A stretch of 6,829 nt of DNA, taken from the NCBI GenBank assembly GCA_937901485.1, contig CALGTT010000122.1:1-6829 (forward strand), in the 5' to 3' direction. Origin of the DNA: an uncultured Ruminococcus sp. (GTDB lineage Bacteria; Bacillota; Clostridia; Oscillospirales; Ruminococcaceae). The notes beneath the pieces were generated by a model. The model did no database searches. It saw only the letters and a list, made by a program, of their open reading frames with translations, and was not told the DNA's origin. The stretch's first letter is position 1; each line of letters begins with the position of its first letter. Below, one piece after another: positions 1 through 5,660 of this stretch. A program made the translations under genes and the position numbers.

Positions 1-195
1 ATGACGCTTGCAAGCAGAGCGTCATGGCTATTGAAAGGAAAAGAGGACGGTGCTTGGCGCGGAGCCCGCGCTGGCAGACGCGTTTCGAAACGAACCGATA
101 GGGAGAAGTTACTGTTTCGCGAGCAGGGTTTCTGAACCGCATGACGCTTGCAAGCAGAGCGTCATGGCTATTGAAAGGAAAAGAGGACGGTGCTT
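1..195. repeat. 140-bp tandem direct repeat, second copy partial
   Basis: Bases 1-55 and 141-195 are identical over 55 bp, giving a period of 140 bp; identity stops at 56/196. The repeat starts with an inverted pair, ATGACGCT/AGCGTCAT (1-8 and 18-25, again at 141-148 and 158-165). Between the copies are another hairpin (57-62 with 66-71) and a 12-bp palindrome, CGTTTCGAAACG (81-92). The left edge lies outside the window, so the array may be longer. No transposase or credible reading frame is visible; it reads as a non-coding structured intergenic repeat. Confidence 0.85.
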
Positions 196-234
196 TGTGC
201 GCCGTCCTTATATTTATCCGCCGTCAGGCGGATA
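184..234. other. Two adjacent intergenic hairpins
   Basis: The first hairpin pairs 184-193 with 199-208 (ten pairs including one G-T, loop TTTGT). The second pairs 215-222 with 227-234 (eight perfect pairs, loop GTCA). The left arm of the first lies in the last copy of the 140-bp repeat, while its right arm is unique, so only the terminal copy can form it. No T-run follows, so neither is a canonical intrinsic terminator, although they may end transcription from a gene to the left. The role is unknown. Confidence 0.5.
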
Positions 235-243
235 CCGCAATTA

Positions 244-270
244 TTCACTATTCATTCTTCACTATTCACT
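244..270. repeat. AT-rich short repeat, TTCACTATTCA x2
   Basis: The 11-mer TTCACTATTCA occurs at 244-254 and 258-268, inside an AT-rich tract that contrasts with the GC-rich genes. It sits directly upstream of the riboswitch promoter. It could be the edge of a miniature repeat element or an upstream promoter region; the sequence alone does not decide. Confidence 0.5.
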
Positions 271-283
271 ATCCTTCTCCCCC

Positions 284-312
284 TTGACGAATCCCCCACT
301 TCGTGCTATAAT
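284..312 (+). promoter_or_regulatory. Sigma-A-type promoter of the corrinoid uptake cluster
   Basis: A TTGACG -35 box (284-289) and a perfect TATAAT -10 box (307-312) are separated by exactly 17 bases. Transcription should start near 319-320, just upstream of the conserved riboswitch boxes, as expected for a leader-controlled operon. No other equally good promoter is seen before the downstream genes. Confidence 0.88.
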
Positions 313-319
313 AAAAGGG

Positions 320-420
320 ATGAATCTGTTTCGCAGTCCGTGCAGGGGAAGTTCGGTGAAAATCCGTCGCAGCCATCACTGCCGTAGAGTCGGAATACCA
401 GCCGGACATTGCAGGTGAAC
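320..420 (+). promoter_or_regulatory. Cobalamin-type riboswitch aptamer (compact)
   Basis: Boxes of the cobalamin riboswitch family appear in the right order: GGGGAA (345-350), GGTGAAAATCC (355-365), GCAGCC with CACTGC (369-374, 378-382), and GAGTCGGAATACCAGCC (387-403). The last resembles the family's 3' GTCxGGAxACCxGCC box. The outer stem GTCCG (336-340) with CGGAC (403-407) closes the core, and GCAG/CTGC (369-372, 379-382) can pair inside it. Only about four bases lie between the ACTGC and GAGTC boxes, so the usual peripheral helices there are absent or minimal, suggesting a compact variant. Binding of a cobalamin is expected to turn the downstream genes off. The exact 5' and 3' edges are approximate. 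Confidence 0.85.
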
Positions 421-436
421 CGCATTTTTGGATATG

Positions 437-504
437 AAAAGTGCAGCCGTTTGACAGATCCGCAGGCAGAAACCTGCGGATGTGAAGAATTGCTGCGCTT
501 TTTT
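437..504 (+). terminator. Composite terminator-like expression platform of the riboswitch
   Basis: An inner perfect nine-pair hairpin (458-466 with 473-481, loop CAGAAA) sits within an outer stem (437-447 with 492-502, including one G-T pair), which runs into a six-T tract at 499-504. This resembles an intrinsic terminator with a long internal loop. GCAGGT (411-416), just after the aptamer, is perfectly complementary to ACCTGC (472-477) in the right arm of the inner hairpin, so an alternative antiterminator pairing is possible. The ATG of the first gene lies 60 bases downstream. The mechanism is inferred. Confidence 0.6.
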
Positions 505-550
505 GTTGCTTTCCTGCAATGAAAAGGCGTTTTTTCTGCGCTGACGCGAA

Positions 551-558
551 AAAGGAGG
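551..558 (+). promoter_or_regulatory. Ribosome binding site fixing the start of the first gene
   Basis: AAAGGAGG is followed by five bases and then the ATG at 564. This near-perfect site favours 564 over the in-frame upstream ATG at 519, which lacks such a site and would add 15 residues unlike the rest of the protein. Confidence 0.85.
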
Positions 559-563
559 TGCAT

Positions 564-758
564 ATGGAAAAGCTCACAAAATCGGACTGTATCGCGCTTT
601 TGCAGGAAAAATACCGGCAATTGCAGGCGCAGGACGAACACCGCTACCCCAAGCGTTCCGATTTCACAGAGCGCGAGGTCGTCGCCATCAAAGCCTTTCT
701 CGGCCCGTGGCCGCGCGCGCTCGAAGCCGCGGGCGTGAAGCCGCCCAAGAAAATCTAA
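564..758 (+). CDS. Small protein with one homing-endonuclease-associated (HNH_repeat-like) domain
   Basis: This encodes 64 residues, charged and lacking a signal peptide or membrane segment, so it is probably cytoplasmic. The pattern RYPKRSDF (about residues 27-34) followed by FLGPWPRALEAAGV (about 45-58) matches the style of the homing-endonuclease-associated repeat family: a Pro and Asp-Phe region, then a FGxWxxALxAAG-like end. In other proteins such repeats accompany HNH nucleases or occur in DNA-binding contexts; here there is one repeat and no nuclease domain. It is the first gene after the riboswitch and lies 22 bases before the next, which has its own AAAAGAGG site. It may be a small nucleic-acid-binding or accessory regulatory protein, but no function in corrinoid uptake is known to me. 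The gene call is firm; the family assignment is moderate. Confidence 0.75.
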   Translation: MEKLTKSDCIALLQEKYRQLQAQDEHRYPKRSDFTEREVVAIKAFLGPWPRALEAAGVKPPKKI

Positions 759-780
759 TTTATGAAAAGAGGTCATTCAA

Positions 781-1692
781 ATGAAAAAAACACTGATCAT
801 CGCCATTTCTGCAATGGCACTCGCATCCCCCCTGTCCGCATCCGCGGCGGAGTCTGCTGAGGTATTCGTGACCATCGCGGACAATACCGGCGCACTCGCA
901 CTTGCCGCTGAGCCTGTCACCGTGACCGACACCGACGGTGACGGTGCGCTGACCATCAATGATGCCCTCCAGCTTGCGCATGAAGCGCACTACAGCGGCG
1001 GCGCATCCGCAGGCTACGGCACTTCCCGCACGGAGTTCGGGCTGGGCATCACCAAGCTCTGGGGCGCAGAACAGGGCAGCAGCTACGGCTACTGCGTGAA
1101 CAACACCTCTGCGCTTTCCCTCGAAGATCCCATTGCGGACGGTGACTATGTGAACGCCTACTGCTACACCGACCTGACCGGATTTTCGGACATGTACTGT
1201 TATTTTGATGTGCACACCGTTTCCGTACAGGCAGGCGAAGCCATCACGCTGACGCTCACCGCGAACAGCTATGACGCAAACTGGAATCCTGTGCAGAAGC
1301 CTGTGGAGGGCGCGGTCATCACCATCGACGGCAAAGCCGCCGACTGCAAGACCGATGCGGACGGCAAGGTCACGCTGACGCTCGAAAATGCCGGAAACGC
1401 CCTGATCAGGGCGGTTTCCGACACGCAGATCCTCGTGCCGCCCGTGTGCAGAGCAGAAGTGACTGTCCCCGAAACCACAGCCCCTGAAACCACCGCTGCC
1501 CCCGAAACAACCACGACCGTGCAGACCACTGCACAGACCACTGCACAGACCACCGCACAGACGACCAAGCAGACCACCGCACAGTCCGTGTCCAATCCGG
1601 CATCGGGGGACAAGTCGGGCTTCGCGCTCCTGCTTGCGGCGGCAGCAGCTCTGACGGGCGTTGTGCTGACACGCAGAAATCATGAGAAATAA
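781..1692 (+). CDS. Secreted DUF4430-like surface protein with Thr-rich stalk and NPASG sorting-like signal
   Basis: This 303-residue protein is predicted to be exported and wall-anchored. Seen in order: a signal peptide (1-22, cleavage after ASA); a beta-grasp-like region (about 27-143) in which YGYCVNNTSALSLEDPIADGDYV resembles the closing part of DUF4430/transcobalamin C-terminal domains (the motif spans about 102-124); a dockerin-style calcium loop inside it (Asp50, Asp52, Asp54, Asp61 in the 1-3-5-12 spacing); an Ig-like segment (about 144-228); a Thr/Gln/Glu-rich stalk (about 230-270); NPASGD at 272-277; a hydrophobic stretch (281-296); and a basic tail with RRNHEK. The end has sortase-substrate layout, but Ser replaces Thr in the NPxTG-like motif. 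Its last 11 bases overlap the next gene, also a DUF4430 protein. In this riboswitch-led cluster the likely role is capture of a corrinoid at the surface; that is inference. Confidence 0.85.
   Translation: MKKTLIIAISAMALASPLSASAAESAEVFVTIADNTGALALAAEPVTVTDTDGDGALTINDALQLAHEAHYSGGASAGYGTSRTEFGLGITKLWGAEQGSSYGYCVNNTSALSLEDPIADGDYVNAYCYTDLTGFSDMYCYFDVHTVSVQAGEAITLTLTANSYDANWNPVQKPVEGAVITIDGKAADCKTDADGKVTLTLENAGNALIRAVSDTQILVPPVCRAEVTVPETTAPETTAAPETTTTVQTTAQTTAQTTAQTTKQTTAQSVSNPASGDKSGFALLLAAAAALTGVVLTRRNHEK
1522..1581 (+). repeat. 12-bp in-frame tandem repeat (five units) encoding QTTA-type stalk
   Basis: Five consecutive 12-base units, mostly CAGACCACTGCA or CAGACCACCGCA, encode Gln-Thr-Thr-Ala; the fourth unit encodes Gln-Thr-Thr-Lys. 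The array lies in the Thr-rich stalk of the surface protein. Units one and two are identical, so copy number could vary between strains and change stalk length without shifting frame. Confidence 0.9.
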
Positions 1693-3190
1693 GCGGTTTT
1701 CAGCCGTTTTCAGCATCCTGCTCCTGCTGTGCACGCTGCTCCCCCTGCCGTGCGCGGCGGCGGATGCGCAGGAGCTTCTTGACGGCGTGCTGTGCTGTGA
1801 AATGGCGCAGGACGGGGCGGATTCCGTGCAGGAATGGCTGGATTCGGGGCTTGCACAGCGTGCGGGCGTGACAGCGGAGTGGTACGTCCTCGCGCTGTCG
1901 CAGAATGGGGAAACGCACGATTTTTTGACATATCGCAGTGCACTTGACCGCTATCTTTCCGAAAACACCGTCAGCAGTGCTGCCACGCGCCAGAAATACG
2001 CGCTCGTGTACCGGAGCATCGGCGGCGGTGAGGAATATATTGCCGAAACGATGGGAAATTCCATCGGTGAACTGGGGCTGATGAGCTGGGTGTATGGTCT
2101 GCATCTGGTCAATAACGGCTGTGAGGGGAGTCCTTACGCGCCGCAGGAGATCGTGCGGACGATCCTTGACCTCCAGCTTCCCGACGGCGGCTGGGCAATC
2201 TCCGGTGAGACTGCGGATGTGGATGTGACCGCGATGACCTTGCAGGCACTCGCGCCCTATTCTGCCGAATATCCGGCGGAAATCGACCGTGCGCTCACGC
2301 TCCTCTCGGAACGCCAGCTTGCCGACGGCGATTTTGCAAGCTACGGTACGCCCAACCCCGAAAGCACCGCGCAGGTGATGACGGCACTCCTCGCGCTCGG
2401 CATCGAGCCGCTTGGTGATCCGCGCTTTGTCAAGGAGGGGCACACGCTCCTTGACGGCATCGCGAAATACCGCCTTGCGGATGGGAGCTTCTGCCATGCA
2501 CAGGGCGGTGCGGCGAACGAAAACGCCAATATGCAGGTGTTTTTCGCACTCAGTGCCCTGCAAAGCGGAAACGCGCCCTACCTGCTGTATGTGCCCGTGC
2601 AGAATGACGGACGGGCTGGAGATTACCGTGTGATCGTGACCGTCTGCATCCTCGGCGCATCGGGAATCGCCTGTATTGCGCTGTTTCTGCGCAAAAAGCG
2701 CGGCGCGAAGCATTATCTGCCCGTGCTCCTTGCGGCGGCGGCGGGCATCGCGCTTGTATGGCTCTTGCAGATCGAGAGCGCGGAGAACTACTACCGTTCG
2801 GAGAGCCTTGCGGATGCGGAGCGCATCGGCACGGTGACGCTGACCATCCGCTGTGATACGGTGGCAGGACGGGCGGCGCATATTCCGGAAAACGGCGAAA
2901 TTCTGGCAGAAACGGAAATTCCCATCACGGACGGCGCGACCGTGTTTGACGCGCTCACCGATGCGGCAAGGGAGAACGGCATCCGCATGGAGTACAGCGG
3001 CACGCCGCAGCTTGCCTATGTGCAGGGGATCGCGGATCTCTATGAATTCGACTACGGCGACCTGTCGGGCTGGGTGTTCCATGTCAACGGCGCGTCCCCC
3101 TCGGTCGGCTGCGGGGAATATGCCCTGCATGACGGCGATGCGGTGGAATGGCTGTATTCGCTCGATCTCGGAAAGGATGTTGCAGAATGA
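1682..3190 (+). CDS. Transcobalamin-like membrane protein: alpha-toroid repeats, two TM helices, C-terminal DUF4430
   Basis: This 502-residue protein has a signal peptide (1-27, cleavage after AAA; Cys24 is not in a good lipobox). Residues about 35-300 are helical, with prenyltransferase/terpene-cyclase-style repeats: LPDGGWAIS (166-174), LADGDFASYG (213-222) and LADGSFCHA (265-273), each followed by an Ala/Leu-rich helix. Two hydrophobic helices follow (about 315-336 and 346-363), separated by a basic loop, RKKRGAKH. Residues about 383-497 form a DUF4430 domain: ITDGATVFDAL (415-425), then SGWVFHVNGASPSVGCGEY (462-480) and DGDAVEW (484-490). A toroid plus DUF4430 is the domain pairing of intrinsic factor and transcobalamin. 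Predicted topology puts both domains outside the cell. The start has only a weak ribosome site but yields the signal peptide and overlaps the preceding gene by 11 bases. Corrinoid binding is inferred; DUF4430 proteins may have other ligands. Confidence 0.88.
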   Translation: MRNKRFSAVFSILLLLCTLLPLPCAAADAQELLDGVLCCEMAQDGADSVQEWLDSGLAQRAGVTAEWYVLALSQNGETHDFLTYRSALDRYLSENTVSSAATRQKYALVYRSIGGGEEYIAETMGNSIGELGLMSWVYGLHLVNNGCEGSPYAPQEIVRTILDLQLPDGGWAISGETADVDVTAMTLQALAPYSAEYPAEIDRALTLLSERQLADGDFASYGTPNPESTAQVMTALLALGIEPLGDPRFVKEGHTLLDGIAKYRLADGSFCHAQGGAANENANMQVFFALSALQSGNAPYLLYVPVQNDGRAGDYRVIVTVCILGASGIACIALFLRKKRGAKHYLPVLLAAAAGIALVWLLQIESAENYYRSESLADAERIGTVTLTIRCDTVAGRAAHIPENGEILAETEIPITDGATVFDALTDAARENGIRMEYSGTPQLAYVQGIADLYEFDYGDLSGWVFHVNGASPSVGCGEYALHDGDAVEWLYSLDLGKDVAE

Positions 3191-4056
3191 GGGGCTTTGC
3201 AGAGCACAACCCGATTGTACTGACCGTATATTTCTTTGCCGTTTCGGGCATTGCCATGTTCTGTATGCATCCTGCGGTGACAGGGATCTCCCTTGCCGGC
3301 GCACTGCTTCTGCGCATCGTGCGCGGCGGTGTGCACCTGCGCGGCAGTCTGTACATGCTCGGATTCTTTCTCGTTACCGCCCTCATCAATCCTCTGGTGT
3401 CCCATCAGGGCGCGACTGTCCTTTTCGTCATGAATCATAATCCCATCACGCTTGAAGCCCTGATCTACGGCGTTTTTGCATCCTGTGCCATGCTCTCGGT
3501 GCTCTGCTGGTTCGGGAGCTTTTCGCAGATCATGACGCGTGACAAGCTCCTGTATGTCTGCGGCAGTCTTGCACCCAAGCTCGCGCTCGTCCTGTCGATG
3601 GCAATGCGGTATGTGTCCCTGCTCGGTCAGCAGGCGAAAAACGTGATACAGTCGCAGAAAGCCCTCGGACAATACGGAGAGGATAGTCTGCTTGACAGAC
3701 TGCGCGGCGGCATCCGCGTCTTTTCCATCCTGCTCACATGGGCACTTGAAAACGGGATCATCACCGCCGACAGCATGGCGGCAAGGGGCTACGGCATCGG
3801 AAAACGCACGAATTTCGCTTTGTTTCGGTTTCGTCCGACGGATGCGTTCTTCCTCGCCGCCGTGCTCGTCTGCACCGCGCTGACGATGCTCGGCATGGGC
3901 GCACTTTCCCATAGCTTCTATCCGCATTTCACCGCATCCGCGGCATCCCCGATGGCAGTATGCAGTCTGATTTCCTACGGAATTCTGGCGATCCTGCCCA
4001 TTCTCATTGACGCAAAGGAGGCGATCAGATGGCACTGCTTTCTGTCGAAAATGTAA
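3187..4056 (+). CDS. ECF transporter transmembrane T subunit (EcfT/CbiQ family)
   Basis: This 289-residue integral membrane protein is the scaffold that couples the two ATPases to the substrate-binding S component. Hydrophobic segments lie near 11-44, 54-71, 88-108, 121-138, 219-240 and 255-274. The long cytoplasmic coupling-helix region (about 139-205) contains MRYVSLLGQQA and AARGYG (198-203), corresponding to the second Ala-Arg-Gly motif that contacts the ATPases. Where the first such motif is expected the sequence reads ALG (159-161), an Arg-to-Leu difference. The start is chosen at 3187: ATGA overlaps the stop of the previous gene, with AAAGGA upstream; an in-frame ATG at 3148 lies inside that gene. 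The end overlaps the ATPase gene by 28 bases, so coupled synthesis is likely. Confidence 0.9.
   Translation: MRGFAEHNPIVLTVYFFAVSGIAMFCMHPAVTGISLAGALLLRIVRGGVHLRGSLYMLGFFLVTALINPLVSHQGATVLFVMNHNPITLEALIYGVFASCAMLSVLCWFGSFSQIMTRDKLLYVCGSLAPKLALVLSMAMRYVSLLGQQAKNVIQSQKALGQYGEDSLLDRLRGGIRVFSILLTWALENGIITADSMAARGYGIGKRTNFALFRFRPTDAFFLAAVLVCTALTMLGMGALSHSFYPHFTASAASPMAVCSLISYGILAILPILIDAKEAIRWHCFLSKM
4014..4021 (+). promoter_or_regulatory. Strong ribosome binding site inside the T-subunit gene
   Basis: AAAGGAGG lies seven bases before the ATG at 4029, within the last codons of the T-subunit gene. It fixes the ATPase start and explains how the two genes can overlap by 28 bases and still be independently initiated. 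Confidence 0.85.
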
Positions 4057-5660
4057 GCTTCACCTATCCCCAGTGCACCCAGCCCGCCGTGCGGGATGTG
4101 TCCTTTTCCGTGCAAAGGGGCGAATTCATCGCGCTGTGCGGCGCGACGGGAAGCGGAAAATCCTCCCTCCTGCGTCTGCTCAAGCGTGAGCTGACACCGC
4201 TTGGGGAGAAAACGGGCGAGATCCGCTTTGACGGCACGCCCCTTGCGGCACTTTCCGAAACGGATGCCGCCGCAAGGATCGGCTTTGTCATGCAGAAGCC
4301 CGAACAGCAGATCGTGACGGACAAGGTCTGGCATGAGCTTGCATTCGGTCTGGAAAACCTCCATGTTCCGCAGAAAACCATTGCACGCCGCATTGCGGAA
4401 ATGGCGAGCTGGTTCGGGATCGAGCAGTGGTATGACCGGGATGTGTCCACCCTTTCGGGCGGTCAGAAGCAGCTGCTCAACCTTGCCGCGGTGATGGTCA
4501 TGCAGCCGGAGATCCTCATCCTTGATGAGCCGACCGCACAGCTTGATCCGATCGCGGCGGCGGATTTCATCAGCACACTCCGGCGGCTGTGCACGGAATT
4601 TTCCCTGACCATCCTCATTGCGGAGCACCGGCTGGAGGACATCATTCCCATTGCCGACCGTCTGCTGGTGATGGAGGACGGCACACTGGTGCAGGACGGT
4701 GCACCGCGCGGCGTGATCGCGAAGCTTCGCGAAAAACCGGAGCTTCTCAGTGCTATGCCTGCGGCGGCGCGGCTGTTCTGTGCACTCGATGCCAAAGCGG
4801 AATGCCCCCTGACCGTGCGCGAGGGGCGCAGATTTCTGGAAACGCAGTTCCGCAATACCGTCCGCGCACTGCCCGAACAGGAGGAATTGCCGCAGACAAC
4901 GCCTGCGCTCGAATTCCGCAGCGTGTACTTCCGCTATGCACGCAGTCTGCCGGATGTGCTCGACGCGCTCAGCCTGACGGTGCAGGAGGGGGAGATCTGC
5001 TGCATTCTCGGCGGCAACGGTTCGGGAAAGACCACCGCGCTCCATGCCGCCGCAGGGCTGTGCAAGCCGTATGCAGGGGAGATCCGCGTGTTCGGAAAAC
5101 GGCTGAAGGACTACAAAAACCAGTCGCTCTACCGGAACTGTCTTGCCATGCTGCCGCAGGATGTGCAGACGCTGTTCCTGCGCAGTACGGTGCGCGAGGA
5201 GCTGGAGGATGCAGGGGCGGAGGCGTTCCCCTTCGACCTCAGCCGCCTCTATGACAAGCACCCCTATGACCTCTCCGGCGGCGAACAGCAGCTCTGCGCA
5301 CTGGCAAAGGTGCTCGCGCAGAAGCCCAAGCTCCTGCTCCTCGATGAGCCGACCAAGGGGCTGGATGCGTACGCAAAACAGCGGCTGATCGGCATTCTGC
5401 ACGACCTGCGCAGACGGGGGATGACCATTGTCATCATCACGCACGACACCGAGCTTGCCGCCCTCTGTGCGGACAGGTGCGCCCTCTTTTTCCGCGGGAA
5501 CATCATTTCGGCGGATGCGCCGCGCCGCTTCTTTGCCGGAAACAGCTTCTACACAACGGCGGTCAGCCGCATGACACGGGGCTTTTTTGACAATGCCGTG
5601 ACCGTGGAGGATGCCGCCGCGCTCTGCCGGCAAAACGGAAGAAGGGAGGGGGCGCAGTGA
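4029..5660 (+). CDS. Fused ECF transporter ATPases (A and A' in one polypeptide)
   Basis: This 543-residue protein has two complete ABC nucleotide-binding domains and powers ECF-type vitamin uptake from the cytoplasmic face. Domain 1 (about 1-245): Walker A GATGSGKS (38-45), Q-loop Gln89, signature LSGGQ (142-146), Walker B with Asp166 and catalytic Glu167, switch His200. Domain 2 (about 293-505): Walker A GGNGSGKT (328-335), Q-loop Gln377, signature LSGGE (415-419), Asp439/Glu440, His472. All key residues are present in both halves, so both sites could hydrolyse ATP. The halves are joined by a roughly 45-residue linker (about 246-292). In many Bacillota the two ATPases are separate genes; here they are fused, as in some CbiO/YkoD-type proteins. 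The stop overlaps the GTG of the next gene by four bases. The direct T and S neighbours indicate a dedicated transporter. Confidence 0.93.
   Translation: MALLSVENVSFTYPQCTQPAVRDVSFSVQRGEFIALCGATGSGKSSLLRLLKRELTPLGEKTGEIRFDGTPLAALSETDAAARIGFVMQKPEQQIVTDKVWHELAFGLENLHVPQKTIARRIAEMASWFGIEQWYDRDVSTLSGGQKQLLNLAAVMVMQPEILILDEPTAQLDPIAAADFISTLRRLCTEFSLTILIAEHRLEDIIPIADRLLVMEDGTLVQDGAPRGVIAKLREKPELLSAMPAAARLFCALDAKAECPLTVREGRRFLETQFRNTVRALPEQEELPQTTPALEFRSVYFRYARSLPDVLDALSLTVQEGEICCILGGNGSGKTTALHAAAGLCKPYAGEIRVFGKRLKDYKNQSLYRNCLAMLPQDVQTLFLRSTVREELEDAGAEAFPFDLSRLYDKHPYDLSGGEQQLCALAKVLAQKPKLLLLDEPTKGLDAYAKQRLIGILHDLRRRGMTIVIITHDTELAALCADRCALFFRGNIISADAPRRFFAGNSFYTTAVSRMTRGFFDNAVTVEDAAALCRQNGRREGAQ

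Noticed and set aside
1..195. CRISPR array
   Set aside because: Only two copies of a 55-bp unit are seen at 140-bp spacing, with a structured 85-bp interval; there is no regular repeat-spacer pattern and no cas gene.
50..418. 122-codon plus-strand reading frame over the leader
   Set aside because: It runs through the repeat, the promoter and the riboswitch core, has no ribosome site and shows no protein-like pattern.
519..563. Upstream ATG extending the 64-residue protein by 15 residues
   Set aside because: There is no ribosome site before it, whereas AAAGGAGG is correctly placed before the ATG at 564.
781..1692. Cellulosomal dockerin
   Set aside because: Only one calcium-loop motif is present and it sits inside the N-terminal domain; true dockerins have two copies in a short separate module, and the C-terminus here is a wall-sorting-like signal.
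760..1734. 324-codon reading frame on the minus strand
   Set aside because: It lies wholly opposite the signal-peptide surface protein and has a low-complexity Gly/Arg/Cys-rich translation and no ribosome site; it is a shadow of GC-rich coding sequence.
1682..3190. Squalene or terpene cyclase enzyme
   Set aside because: The repeats resemble the cyclase/prenyltransferase toroid, but no catalytic DxDD-type motif is seen, the protein is exported, and it carries a DUF4430 domain, which fits a binding role better.
1700..3304. 534-codon reading frame on the minus strand
   Set aside because: It is antisense to the toroid/DUF4430 gene; its translation is Arg/His-rich with no domain or export signal, while the plus strand has clear motifs.
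3975..5633. 552-codon reading frame on the minus strand
   Set aside because: It is the antisense shadow of the double ATPase, whose ATP-binding motifs on the plus strand are unambiguous.
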